Source: Kuschelorhynchus macadamiae (Eukaryota; Arthropoda; Insecta; Coleoptera; Curculionidae). From it: a stretch of DNA of 64,000 nt. A model generated the notes under the pieces. That model was not told the origin of the DNA, searched no databases, and was given only the letters and a program-made list of their open reading frames with translations. Positions 10,944-24,045 of the stretch are shown here, piece by piece. A program made the position numbers and the translations under genes. Location of the stretch: positions 256,001 to 320,000 of the forward strand of contig JAUTXW010002378.1 of NCBI GenBank assembly GCA_030620095.1. The letters are read 5' to 3'. The first letter of the stretch is position 1. Each line of letters begins with the position of its first letter.

Positions 10944-11949
10944 ATGAATTTTAATAGACAAGAAATGAAAGATATGATTTATGTGTTAGGAGGAAGTGAA
11001 AAGAATTGTTTGTTAGCGACAAAAATATCCTGATACAAGACAACCACACAGAAGCGCTTTTGAAAGGCTTATGCAACGGTTTGATGAGACGGGAAATGTA
11101 GAATACACGAAAACTTATCGAACCAAACCTGTTTTAAATGAGAAGAATGAGTTAGTGGTAAACTTAAAAGTTATAGAAGACCCACATGTTGGGTAAAGAA
11201 GAATTGCAAGGGAAATAGATGTAAGTAAAACCACTATTCCACGAATTAAAAAAATTGTGCTATTTACTGACTAAGCAACATTCTACAAAATTGGAAATGT
11301 TAATAGACATTATTTTCATTACGACTACTGAAAATCCTCACTATATTCGCACAACTAGTCAAAATAGGTGGCCTTTTAACGTCTGGAGTGGAATCGTTGG
11401 AAATTTTGTCATCGGTCCGCATTTTTTTGAAAAAAGGCTCTATATATCTAGGATTGGAGGGAAAACTTTGGAACACTATTATACCAAATTCCTATTAGCG
11501 TCCATGATCAAATATGGTTTATGCATGACGGTTCCCCAGTTCATCATACGGCTGACATTCATTAATTTCTTACTGAAAATTTTCAAGAACGCTGGATATG
11601 AAGAGGAGGACCGATTGTGTTGCCGCCTAGATCCCCTTACTTGACAAAAATGGACTTTTTCCTTTGTGGCTTTGTTAAAAATTTAGTCTACCAAATACCT
11701 CCGACTACAAAAGAAAATATGAAGGTAAGAATCCGAAGTGTATTTAATGATATTAATTTTAATAGATTAAGAAATGTTAGCCTGTCTTTTGAAAATCGTT
11801 TAAATATTTGTGTCGTACAAAACAGTCGGTATTTCGAACATCTAATTAAGTACTTTTTAATGTTTTTTACGCTTTATTACTTAGTATTTTTTTATTGTTT
11901 TATTTGTTTTTATTTTTACATTCTAATTGCTCTAGGGTGGACAACTTAA
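10944..11949 (+). pseudogene. DD41D mariner-like transposase remnant
   Basis: The frame starts at ATG 10944 with a helix-turn-helix-like N-terminus, including a block resembling the QRFDETGNV segment of this family. It then passes through frameshifts to the catalytic core. HDGSPVHH (near 11525) carries the second catalytic aspartate. LPPRSPYLTKMDFFL (11619-11663) carries the third, 41 residues later. The spacing identifies the DD41D group, which includes rosa. The usual SPD before it is SPY. The C-terminal PPTTKENM...FEHLI tail is well preserved. At least two stops lie between the catalytic residues and others upstream, so the protein cannot be made. It would have cut and pasted the element in the nucleus. 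Confidence 0.75.
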
Positions 11950-11982
11950 CAATTAGTTTAAACTAGTTGTTAAGTTGTCCAC
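11937..11982. repeat. 46-bp near-perfect palindrome after the transposase remnant
   Basis: GTGGACAACTTAACAA and its complement flank a TAGTTTAAACTA centre, with a single mismatched pair in 46 bp. It begins inside the last codons of the transposase frame and marks the centre from which inverted transposase sequence (12000-12180) starts. Confidence 0.75.
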
Positions 11983-11999
11983 TCTTAGTCCTAACTAGT

Positions 12000-12180
12000 T
12001 TAAAACAGTTTTGACTTGATCAGTTTTCGTGTATTCTACATTTTCCGTCTCATCAAACCGTTGTATGATCTTTCAAAAGCGCTTCTCGGATACTTTTCGT
12101 GATAAATTCAAGACTAACAAACAATTGCATTCATTGTGTTTAGATTGACACTCAATCTGCATGTTGAGATTATTTACCTA
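12000..12180 (-). pseudogene. Inverted copy of the mariner transposase N-terminal region
   Basis: On the minus strand this matches 10985-11130: GAAGCGCTTTTGAAAG, AACGGTTTGATGAGACGG and AATGTAGAATACACGAAAAC all recur. It is a partial, non-coding copy that creates a head-to-head arrangement around the 46-bp palindrome. Confidence 0.65.
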
Positions 12181-12679
12181 ATTTAAAGTTGGAAATTTTT
12201 TTTCAGTTGCGAAAATGCCAAAAAAGATTTTTGTTTGGCAATTGCATTAACTTGCTCCTAACACATAATTTATCTCGATCATTTCATAACATCCACTAGT
12301 TTTTATTACTAGATCATTGTAATTCTATCACTTGTATTTGTAAAATTTTTATTTAAAATCTTTTTTTGTTAGTGATAACTTGTATTTTTTGAAATTTTCA
12401 ACTTTTTCGACCAATCCATGCTAGTATGAATAAATTTCAAAAAAATTTATCTTGAAAGAAAAACACTACAATATTTTCCTGTAATAAATTGAGATGTCCA
12501 CCTCTCATGTTTTCGAAAAGTTGCCATAAATCTTGAACAACTCTGTATAGATCACACAAACCCCAAACTAAATCAATTGCTAATAAGGGAGAAATCTGAA
12601 AATATAATAATTCACAGGGCGTGCTATTTAAATTAATCGATAAAATTTGCATCTAGGATTTTTGTTTACCCTGTATACC

Positions 12680-13360
12680 GTTATCAAAGAATGCTAAAGA
12701 ACTGCAGTTAAAAGAAGACCACATTTGGAAGTTTTTACCATGCTAAAATGATTTATGCTAACGCATTAAAAAAAATACAAGCCGTCAAAAATACGTCTTA
12801 TAATATCGAAAAGTGGCCATAAATCTAGAATGACTATGTATTAGTCCCCACAAACCCTATATTGGTGTGGCCAAAAAAGGAGGAATCTGGAAATAAAACA
12901 ATATACGGCGTGTTCCATTTAAAAAAATGTAAATTTGGTTTGTGGCAAACGTATCCTCAACCCTGCATAATCGAAAATAATTTTAGGTTATAGCTCTCAG
13001 CAGTCCTTACAACTTTCGCACAAAAACAAACCGAGCTATTCGATTTGAACGCACTGTCGGACCACACTGTATATCATTTAAACACAAAATGCCCTTTTTC
13101 TTGGGCACTCCATGAACCTGCAAGTCTTTAATTTAGGCAGATTGTGTAATACATAATACGTGAAAACGGTTTGGACTTTTTAAATAGAGCCCAACCAGCC
13201 GATGCAAGTTTATGTTTTTACTCAATATGCCGATGTTTAATGCGTTGACTAAGCTCTTCGCGAAATGACGAATTTCTCGATAAGACTAAGATATATCCAT
13301 ATAGTTATTTGGTCGTAAAATAACACACTGTATAAATATCAACATTTAACTATGTTAAAG
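12680..13360. repeat. Extra mariner inverted-repeat copy and a duplicated flank
   Basis: 12800-12935 is a second copy of the right inverted repeat of the mariner element (GTGGCCATAAATCT, CAAACCCTATATTGG and TGTTCCATTT blocks). It is followed by 12958-13060, which recurs directly at 13905-14010 (a CGAAAATAATTTTAG block, AGCTCTCAGC, and GAGCTATT...GAACGCACTGT). No ORF. Confidence 0.55.
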
Positions 13361-13361
13361 C

Positions 13362-13625
13362 TCCACCCCAAAAATTTTCCAATATATTTTATCCCTATAT
13401 TAAACTTGATTTCTTGTGCAATGGTTAAGATAACTTTTAAATTGGAGCAGCAGTTTTTAGTAATAATTTCTTAAAATTTTATTAGGTCGATATTTTATTT
13501 CTGCTTCTTGGATATGTACCGACCACCCCAAAAATTTTCCATTTTATCCCTATATTAAACTTGATTCTTGTGCAATGGTTAAGGTAAATTGGAGCAGCAG
13601 TTTTTAGTAATAACATTTTGCAAAA
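13362..13625. repeat. Direct tandem repeat, period ~157 bp
   Basis: Two units start with CCACCCCAAAAATTTTCC (about 13362 and 13520) and continue through TATTAAACTTGAT, GTGCAATGGTTAAG and GGAGCAGCAGTTTTTAG. The second lacks a few bases. They belong to the foldback subrepeat family. Confidence 0.7.
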
Positions 13626-15885
13626 TTTGGGGAAATTGGATAAGCAGTTTTCTAGTCATTTTCTTTTTTTATTTTAATAGGCCGCCATTTTATTCTGCCA
13701 TACTAGATTTTTGCCAAAATGTTACCATGTTATTCTCATGGGACTCTTAATGTTTAACCAACATTTTAAGTCAATCGGATAAGTAGTTTTTCGCTGTAGA
13801 TTTACAGACAGCCTGACAGACAGACCGATGTAATTAAGAAACGTTGTTTTTCGGCATCTAGGGACCCTGAAACAATCCAATTACAATACTTTTGTCTTAC
13901 CTGTATAATCGAAAATAATTTTAGATTGTAGCTCTCAGCGGTCTCTCCCAGTTTCGTATAATTTTTTTTTTCTAATCCCCACAATAGTCGAGCTATTGGA
14001 CTTGAACGCACTGTTATAACGCCGAATCCATAGGATCTATATGGTAACATATGCAGATCACAAAATTAAAAAACTCGTTAAATTTCCTTTAGACAGAACT
14101 TCCCTCATTATGAATATTTGCTTTTATTAGGAATAATGAAGTGTAAATCAGTTTAGTAAAATAGTTATTTAGGAACACATATATACTGTATTTTCAAATA
14201 TTTTTGTTGGACGCCATTTTGTTCCAATATATTGGATCCCTATCAATATTTTACCAGTTTCTACCTATGCCACACTTGACTTTGGGCATAATTTAAAATT
14301 AATTCAATAAGTAGTTTTTATATTGACCCACACCGCGATTTTGTTAGGTCATGTTGAATTAGCACCAGTTTATCCTTATATCATATTTAATTTTTCTCCA
14401 AAATTTACAATCAATTGAATAAGAAGATTTTTTTACGTTATTTTTTTTATTCCGCTATCTTGAATTCGTTACACAACTTTACCAGTTTATATCTATATTA
14501 CATTTAATACTTGCACAAAATTTGAAATTAATCTAATAAGTAGTTTTTCAGACTGATTTTTTAAATATTTTAGGTCGCCATTTTGTTTTACCATCTTATA
14601 TTCATACCAAAATATTACCAGTTCATGTAACACTTGATTTTTTTTACAAAATTTGAGGTAAATTCGTTTTTTAGTAATAATGTTTTAACGTTTCACTATC
14701 TCCATCAATCTTGTTCCGACATTGGATTTTAACCAAAATATTTCCAGATCATCCACATATGAGCCTTAATTTTTGTCCAAAATTTGAAGTCATTCTGATG
14801 AGTTTTTAAGCTATGCCGCGAACACACAGACAAACCGACAAGTAGACCCACCGAACTGATAAAACAAAGATATGTAAAACCTGCTAGCGTAATTTATTAA
14901 TCTTTAATTAATACTACAGTTTTACTAGTGCATCTCTATACTACAATTAGTTATGGCACACAATTTTAAATCAGTTTATTAAGTACTTTTTTCAGGATGA
15001 ATGTTTAAATATTTTATTAAACCACCATTTTGTTCCGCTATTTTGAATTCATACCAAAATTTTACCAGTTGATTCCTACATAATACTTGATTTTTGTACA
15101 AAATTTGAGAAAAATTGGATGATTAGTTTTTTTAGTAATAATTTCTTTAACGTTTCACTAAGCCGCCATCTTGTTCCGGCATATTGGATTTTAACCAAAG
15201 TATTACCAGGTCGTTCCCATATGCGCCTTAATTTTTGACTAAAATTTGTCAATCTGATGAATAGTTTTAAAGCTATGTTGCTAAATGACAGACAGACAGA
15301 CAGATAAACCGACAGACGGACCGAAGAACTTAATAAAACAAATTTTTGGCACCAAGGGACGCCAAAATGCGAGGATATGTAAAACCTGAGAGGGTTCCGC
15401 CATTTTGCATTAGTACCACACTTTTACTAGTTTATCTCTGTACTACAATTAGTTATGGCACACAATTTGAAATCACTGCATTAAGTAGTTTTTCAGGCTG
15501 AATCCTAAATATTTTATTAAGCAGCCATTTTGGTCCGCCGTCTTGGATTCGTACCAAAATTTTACCAGTTGACTCCTACATAATACTTGACCTTTGTGCA
15601 CAATTTGAGATAAATTGGAAAAGCATTTTTCCAGTAATAATTTTTTAACATCTCACTAGGCCGCCATTTTGTTTTGTCATATTGGATTTTTTCCAAAATG
15701 TTACCAGGTCATCTCCATATAACCCTTAATTTGTGACAGACAGACCGACGGAATCGAGAAAATATGTTTTTCGTCGTCTAGGGGCCCTGAAACGTAAAGA
15801 TCTGAAAAAATCTGGGAGGGTGATTTTTTCACGATTACAATACTTCCATTTTATGAGGGAAGTAATAATAACAATATATTGTATC
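13626..15885 (+). repeat. Long direct array of GCCATTTTG-family repeats
   Basis: At least eight diverged units run in one orientation. Each has (GCC)GCCATTTTG, ATATTGGATTTT, ACCAAAATNTTACCAG, a CTTAATTTTTG block and an AAATTTGANGTCAAT block. Three units end in a module rich in CAGACAGACAGACCGAC followed by GAATTGAGAAAAC and a GGGACCCTGAAACG-like tail (about 13805, 14820-14880 and 15280-15380), and a fourth at 15735-15800. Unit length varies around 125-140 bp. All ORFs here are repeat frames. An internal duplicate of the 12958 flank sits at 13905-14010. Confidence 0.75.
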
Positions 15886-17100
<1,215 letters not shown>

Positions 17101-17108
17101 CTTTCCGA

Positions 17109-17690
17109 TTAATTAATTAAGTTGAAATATATTTGACTTAAATCACTAATATCTTTTTTATCATTTACTGCCAGGCTCTCCTTTTTTATTGCGATCATTT
17201 CCTTAACTGTTAATTCATAATAATTTCTATCTTGGGCTAAAATCTCGGTTGCGTTAAAGTTAAACTCATGTTTTGTTGTATGTTCATGTTTATGAAGAGC
17301 AGTCGATGAATTTTTTGTATATTTGTGCCCTTTAATGCGCTTTTCTAAGTATTGTGTTGTCATACCTATATATTTCTTAGGACAATTTAAATATGGAATT
17401 GAATAAATTACGTTTAATTTCTTTTTTTGTGGAACTTTACTTTTTAATGGTGTGTACACAGAATTTAATAAGTTTTGTGCTTTATGACAAACAGTTATGT
17501 TATGTCTTGAAAGAATATACTTTAATTTTTCTGACAGGTTATGTATATACGGTAGTTCCACGTATTTAGAATTTTGGTTCTTTATTTGTTCTTTCTTTTT
17601 GTTGTAATGAAGATAAGTTCTTTGTTTAAAAATCCTTAAAATATTTTTTCTGGATAATGGTTGTCTGCTAATACCTGTTTAACTTTTTCT
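17109..17690 (-). pseudogene. Penelope-like element, GIY-YIG endonuclease end
   Basis: The minus-strand frame (150 codons open from 17561, extendable in frame to about 17690) contains the Penelope-like C-terminal nuclease: VIYSIPYLNCPKKYIGMT, then LEKRIKGHK, TALHKH and HEFNF. This matches the GIY-YIG endonuclease of EN+ Penelope-like retroelements, which nicks target DNA during insertion. A basic linker (NILRIFKQR) lies upstream. The reverse transcriptase is missing, because the sequence is 5'-truncated at about 17700 where mariner sequence begins. The nuclease domain has no internal stop and looks younger than its neighbours. Confidence 0.78.
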
Positions 17691-17699
17691 AGAGTTTCT

Positions 17700-18276
17700 G
17701 GTCACACATGGGGTTTAGATCACTCCAATATCTACAAGTTTGAGTGTTGATTTTTTCATTGAGGAAAAAATTCCTCCCATCACTAAAATAAATATGAAGC
17801 AGATAATTGGGATTTGCTGTGATCCTTCCATATGGCAAAACTCTAGTCGCCTATCAGGGTCATCATTGGTTAATTCGTGGACATTTTCAGACTCATTTTA
17901 TAAGGATGAAATTTATTGTATTTTAAAATATTCTTACGGACGAACGCGAAATATTGTATGTCTCAGCTACTTGCTTAGTTACATTGTCTAAGATTTACGA
18001 CCTGAACTTTCACGTTTTCGCTAATTTTGGGCCTCCCAGATCTTGGGGCATGTTTTACCGTGTCTATTAAATGTTGACAATAAAGCATTTGCTACACTTC
18101 GGTTCTTCTCGAAAGCGTTCGTTGAAGATGCGAACTGCATCGTGATAATTCCGGTTAGCCTCGCCAAAGATGATAACTGCTTCGATTTCGATTTTATCTT
18201 TTAACGAACGAGCCATTTCAATTAAATATTTTTGGAAACTTTTAGAATACTTGAAAAGCATGTTTGAAAATATCAA
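17700..18276 (-). pseudogene. Mariner-family transposase N-terminal half
   Basis: On the minus strand, from 18276, the sequence shows an N-terminal helix-turn-helix segment (IIFGEANRNYHDAVRIFNER), a linker (PRSGRPKISENVK), a second DNA-binding segment, a DPDRRLEFCH block and IFSDGRNFFLNEKINTQTCR, in which the aspartate of FSD is the first catalytic residue. Frameshifts and stops separate the blocks. The C-terminal half with the other two catalytic aspartates is absent, and the match stops where the Penelope-like fragment starts. It differs from the DD41D copies at 10.9 and 33.0 kb, so it is probably a third mariner lineage. Confidence 0.65.
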
Positions 18277-21200
18277 ATATTAAAAAACCAAGGCAACTAC
18301 ATGTAATTGTTGCACTTGGTGGAAAAAAGTGCAGCACGAAACCGCGTATCAGAAAATCAAAATAAAATTGTTATAGGTCATCATCTGAGAACTGCTGACT
18401 CAAATGTTTTCAAAATTGCGGTCGAATTAAAAATAAAAAGGGCTTTAAAACGATGTATTACTCGACCTCGAAAAGTTTCGAAACTGCGCCCAGCTGTCTT
18501 TTTGACATTTAAAGTCGTCTTTTTTTTTTCAATAAATGGAGAATTTGCTCAAATATTATCATTCCAAATTTCGTTGGAAAATACCGAGCGGTTTAAAAAT
18601 TAGATGGGGGAGACGGACTTAATTAGCTATATATTAAAAAACTCCAATAATTTCGGTCGGTGCAATTGTTACGTTTGTATCTTTCCTGTAAGTGAATTGG
18701 TTTTATATAGGAAAACAGCAGAAAGAAAAGAAAAAAGAAACTACACAGTAAAATATAAAAGAAAACAATTTGCCAAATCGTGCCGTCCTATTCACACTAT
18801 CGTCAGTGGGCAGATGCAGATTAGAACACTGGAATGTCAGGATGGACTATACAAAGTAAAAATATTTAGTAGATGAGGTACGACTTACTGGCCTGGTGGG
18901 TCGTACCATCCTATTTAAAGCCAATAGTCGTACAGACCAGTGCTGCAGGTGTTGATGGTTATGGTAGATTTAAACGAAGTATTAGCCCGGCAAGAGCCAC
19001 ACAAGCTATTAAGAAATAATAGACGAGGTACAACTCACTGGTCGAAATTGTATGATATAATGAATCCATACCCTGGGTTTCAAAATTGCTTTCTCAAGAG
19101 CTCAAGTATATAATACATTAAATAACCACTACTGGTGGAAATGCGGACCCCATCGGAGCATCGTATATTTGTTTATACATTTGCCCGTTTAATAAAGAAT
19201 AAGTATTTTTGAGGCATAAAGTGCTCTGAGAACTGTATTATATGGGCCGGGAAATCCTCATTTCTGACCATCTTTTCCAATTCTTTATCGGCGGGAATAC
19301 CTTAATATTCCATTTTTTAAAAATTATGTTTCGTATAATTCCAGTTAAATACTTAGTTTTTTACGGTCGGTTGCATAATCTCTACAAAATGTTTCCAGTT
19401 TTTTAATAGCCTTATTATAAGATAAAATTTGTAGATTTGTTAGTATTACTCGTAAAAGCTAACAAGATTACCAAGCATTACTGAAACAGAGGTAATAATT
19501 CTAAAAACTTTGCAATGATCAACAAACAATAAAAAAGTATTCTTCAGATATAATGCGCTTTAATAAAAATATAAACCAGAAATAGACCCAAATGGATCTC
19601 CTGAGGTCCCTAGAGGCATTACCAATTCATCAGTGACAGCAATAACCATATAGGTTCTCTCAGCCGAAATGAAAATGATATCCCAAAGCATTCAACACGA
19701 ACCGGCAAACAAAAAGATCCAGATTATATTAATATAAGTAGTGGATCTGCCACTACAAAAACCGTGCCACTGCTACATTAATTAATGAAGCTGTTATGCG
19801 GTACTTTAACTGCTCAGTAATAATATTTAGTTTCAAAAATCTTGGGTATTGTATTAAGTATGTTGGTCTATATTTGGTAGGCGTGATATAAGTTTTTTTT
19901 CAATGCCCAGGAAATATACCCAAACTAATATCTGCAGGCATGTTGCATGGTTAGTGGGATGCCATCCGATGCGGGGTTTTATTAGTGTCCATCGAACAAA
20001 GAATGATATAAAGAGTTTACAAACCGAGAGCACAATTATTTAAAATAATGACCTGAAGGAACGTTATTTGGGACTTCATATATAGCATCTGAAACTGGTC
20101 AAATATCGTACAGAGTTTCCCTGTATATTTGACCCCCACCTAGAGATTTTATTATTCAAGACAGAAGAAAATGTTGAATATAAAAGTTATTTGGTTTTAC
20201 CTGAACCATCAGGTTTGCCAATACTCACAACTCATCAATGACTATAAGCCCAATATCTGGATCTTCTGGCTGACGTTTATATAAGATTTGGATCCTATTC
20301 TTGAGAGTTTAAAGCCTTTTTTTGACAATGGGGTGGAGCTGTTCTTCTTAACAAGGACTACGGGTGAAGACGGACTTTCGGATGATTCTATAAAGGCTTA
20401 TTTTCCCATATACTTAAGCATCTTATCAAACTCGTGCCGCTTTACCAAAGTTTGAAGGTGATTTTATCGGCGTTGTAGCAGCATTACTAGTATTAATTCG
20501 ATGTACCATTTGGTTATTTCATGAGTCGCTGTGAGAAGTAAGAATTTCTGAGGCCAGCGGATTTTGATTAGGTAAATGTTTTGACAGTATTACCAGATCT
20601 TGAAGATCCTAAACGTGGCATGTTTGTATAGGTATATATTGTATCGGCAGTTTATTCAAACAAAATTAATTCAAGTTAAATGGTCAAGCGTTTCATTCAT
20701 TAGACATTTACAATCATTACTATTCCTCCATTCTTCGTATAGAGGATTCATAATTATGAGTAAAAAACTGTTTGGTTCATATCACATACTTATACATATG
20801 ACAGACTTATTTTAGTTTCAAGATTTACTTTCATAGCTATAATGACACATTTGGCTGTTTTCAACACTTAAGTCTTGAATGGATTTTTTAACCTTCGAGG
20901 AGCTATGATGTCAAGCATAGAATTCTGTAAAGTTTAGAACACCGCCTAGTGAGTTGCGACAAAGTTTACTCAATATATTTTTATTCAGTAAACTTTGGTT
21001 GCGATATAATGTTTTAGCTATATCGAACTCAAATCAAGCATCAGCATGTTTGATTTACGTCATGATTTAAGGGTACGCGGTATGGGAACCTATGGTAAGG
21101 CGTTGCAACAAATGTGTGTCTGCCTTAATAGTAAAAATTCGCTTCAGGGCTATTGGCAATACTAGCGGGCACTAAAATCACTATTTTAAAGATGGCTGAA

Positions 21201-21565
21201 AAAAAAAGTTATACAAAAACAACACAACTAAAGGTTTCAATATTACAGTATTATATATAGAAATTCGTATCGGAGGCATCCAAGTCCAGGGATCGGGATT
21301 CAGACAATGGAAAATCTAAAAGGCTATTATCATATGTCCGTGTCAATTATATTTTTCCTTAATATATTAACAGCTACCCGGATGGGGTTACAAATACTGC
21401 CCTAAATACGCCACTACTAATATTTAATGTGTTTCCGTCTTGTATTTTTCTATTAAAAGTTGCTATCTAAAATCTACAGTACAACTACGAACTGTCAAAA
21501 TTCCATGGCTGTTAAGTATCAGTTCTGCAATTTTATTACGAAAATTCATTGCGTGCTGCGTCGTT
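18277..21565. other. Long stretch without recognised genes
   Basis: Open frames at 18307-18603, 18604-18876 and 20600-20815 match nothing I know. A short direct repeat (GAGGTACGACTTACTGG at ~18875, diverged copy at ~19025) includes a GGTACGAC/GTCGTACC inverted pair at 18877-18907. At 21396-21416 a CCTAAATACGCCACTA string looks like a hAT right end, so an unidentified hAT remnant may end there. Confidence 0.4.
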
Positions 21566-21573
21566 TTGTCGTA

Positions 21574-23466
21574 CAGGGCCCGCCCGGAGGGCAGGCCAGC
21601 CAGACCACGGCCTGGGGAGCCACCATTAGGGAGCGCCGGGCGCCTCCAAAGAGAGAGTCATTTATTTATGACGATGTTTACGAAATATTTCATTTATTCA
21701 GTTCTAGTATAGTTCAACCAATAGCATACATATTTTTATTAAACAAGAAGATTTCCAGAAATAGAAGCTATATAGGTATATTTATGGGTGACGAATTTAT
21801 ACCTACCTAACTTCAAGAAGGATGCATGCTAGAACATGCGAGTTGAGGATGAGTGTTTTTGTTTATCGTTGTTTGTGCTAATTCTAATTCAATGCGATAC
21901 TAGTTGTCACCTCTTATTATTTCTAGTATTTGTTTTTAATGTACAGGTTGAGCGTTGCTAAAATTTAAATTCAAACACTTAACTTATGTAGTTTTTTCCG
22001 GATTATCGGTTATAATAGCAAAAAACAATTGATGGACGAATAAAAAATATGGTGGAAAACGAATTTTTGAAAAAATACTAAGTACTTGATGGTTAAGATT
22101 TAATGAAATATTTGTGTATTCAGTTTTTAAATTTTGATTCCGGTTTAACAGGAAACGACATCGGGCTATTTGAGTTTGAATATTATCATAATATAGTCTA
22201 GTAGCCTCATAGTTCCTTAGCTATGGTAATATTAAAATGCGAATATCTCGAATACTTTAAAAGATAAAAATCCTTACATTTTTAAAAACTGGAGAATGAG
22301 TTCTATCAATCTTTGCTGAAATCGAATAGGGTCATGCACAAAAATTTTGCTTCCGGCGCCATTTCAATTTAACCATGTAGCAAAATTCTAAAACCGAATT
22401 CATGAAAATATTAACTATCAAATCCACCTACAATATACATGGTTCAATTTTTTAAATAATTTTTTCCGCCATATTTCTTTTTGCTAGATCAACAATTTTT
22501 GTTTCTGATATTATAGTCCGATCGAGGTTTTTGAATTTTAACTTTAGCAAAATCAAAACGGAGAAAAATCGTGTGGCCCGTTTATGTGAAACGCCCTGTA
22601 ACTCTGCAATTTATAGAAAAAAAAACTCGCACACTCATTATAAATTCGTGCATACTTTGTAAGTGAATTTAATTGTAAATGTAGGAATTGGAAAAGACAT
22701 TTTCAGTATGAACACGTAGATGAATGCCTGTAGATCCTGAAGGCTGCTATAAGGCAACAGTTTTTTATCCTCTATTGGATACTGCTATTAATTGTATTTC
22801 TGATCGCTTTGCGCTGCTTCAGGCCCATTGTAATAAATGGTCTTTCCTCTATGCCATGTAAAATATTGGCGATGATCGGGTCATCCTACAAGAACAGTGT
22901 AATACCCTTCGTGATATTTTGGCAACTCCAGAAGAGCATGATATCGACGTGAGACAACTATGTAATGAACTATTTTACCTGAAAGCTTGCATCAAATATA
23001 CTAGTTGTAAAACACCATTGCAAGTTCTAAACCATTTACTTAAAAAAATTTGTATGAGACTATGCCGAATGTTTGGATTAGTTTGCGCATCCTTTTAACA
23101 ATTCCAGTGACTGTGGCTGGTGGAGAACGCAGCTTCATGAAATTAAAGTTAATTAAAAGTTACCTAAGATCATCAATGGGCCAACAGCTGTTAACATCCC
23201 TTGGCATGACCGCTATAGAAAATGAACTTCTGTATTCCATAGATTTCAGTGAGCCTAGCAGTTTGCCTTGCTGAAGTCCTGGCGAGAAAAATTCTTTTAA
23301 ATAGTATAGTTTATTATTTTTATAGTTGATAAAATGTTATATTAAAATTTACTTAAATACGCTAGTTTCCAAAAATTATATTATTTTCGATTGAGTTAAT
23401 TTGGTAAAACCGGGGGCGCCAATTTTTTGTGGGCTTCGGGCGCGTCAGCTCCTCGGTCCGGCCCTG
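21574..23466 (+). mobile_element. Decayed hAT element with 8-bp target duplication
   Basis: The left end CAGGGCCCGCCCGG (21574) and the right end, read inward as CAGGGCCGGACCG (23466), form GC-rich inverted termini. The flanks are TTGTCGTA (21566-21573) and TTGCCGTA (23467-23474), 7 of 8 identical, the expected hAT duplication length with one later mutation. The interior carries a broken hAT transposase whose C-terminal dimerisation domain is readable. The first ~100 bp and last ~60 bp are strikingly GC-rich in an AT-rich setting, typical of the ZMYM-like hAT group. Confidence 0.85.
22770..23274 (+). pseudogene. hAT transposase C-terminal remnant (ZMYM1-like)
   Basis: Frames at 22770-22880 encode an LLDTAINCISDRFALLQ segment and a KWSFLYAM segment, typical of the insertion domain of ZMYM1-like hAT transposases. 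The 75-codon frame ending at 23274 holds the hATC dimerisation domain: NVWISLRILLTIPVTVAGGE, RSFMKLKLIKSYLRSSM, and LTSLGMTAIEN. Stops (for example at 22862) and frameshifts separate them, and the RNase H-like catalytic core upstream is not readable. The product would have been a nuclear cut-and-paste transposase acting on the ends at 21574 and 23466. Confidence 0.8.
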
Positions 23467-23668
23467 TTGCCGTAGTTATGCATTTGGTGGTCAGCATGCA
23501 GATTATGTTCGGTATTATATTAGAAAATTTGTATAAGAGAGGTCAAGAATTACGACGGTCTTTACATTAATTTATAAAAACGATGTGTGTTCTTACGATT
23601 CATATCTCTAAATAACCCGGCTTTGAGAGAACTTAACTCTTTATTTAACAAATAATAAAATTAAAGGG

Positions 23669-23849
<181 letters not shown>

Positions 23850-24045
23850 TTGTAGGGTTTTTTGCGTAGTTTAAAAAAAACATTATTTATGTGTACAGAA
23901 TGACTCAGAAATGTGTAGCAGACTCAACATATATTTTTGTAAATGAAACACTTTATATATTATATGTCCATCACATGCCCTTCTTGCTGATTATAAATAT
24001 ACTAGATTTGATGCCTCTATCTCAAAAGAGAAATTAAGAACAATT

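Larger units (their letters stand above)
10464..12675 (+). mobile_element. Decayed DD41D mariner-like element
   Basis: The left terminal inverted repeat (10464-~10630) and the right one (~12505-12675) correspond over about 165 bp. They share an ACAGRGTAAA start, a GATGCAAATTTTRTCGATT block, an AACGCCCTGT-like block and TTCAAGATTTATGGC. TA-like dinucleotides lie at both edges. The plus-strand transposase remnant is inside at 10944-11949. Extra minus-strand transposase pieces at 10600-10800 and 12000-12180 show that the element is internally rearranged. It sits between inverted arms of the foldback family (10255-10460 and 13362-13880). Confidence 0.65.

Noticed and set aside
21440..21810. Two overlapping frames (90 and 116 codons) with proline/arginine-rich centres
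   Set aside because: They cross the hAT left terminus and its target duplication, and the GC-rich terminus prevents stops. Not genes.
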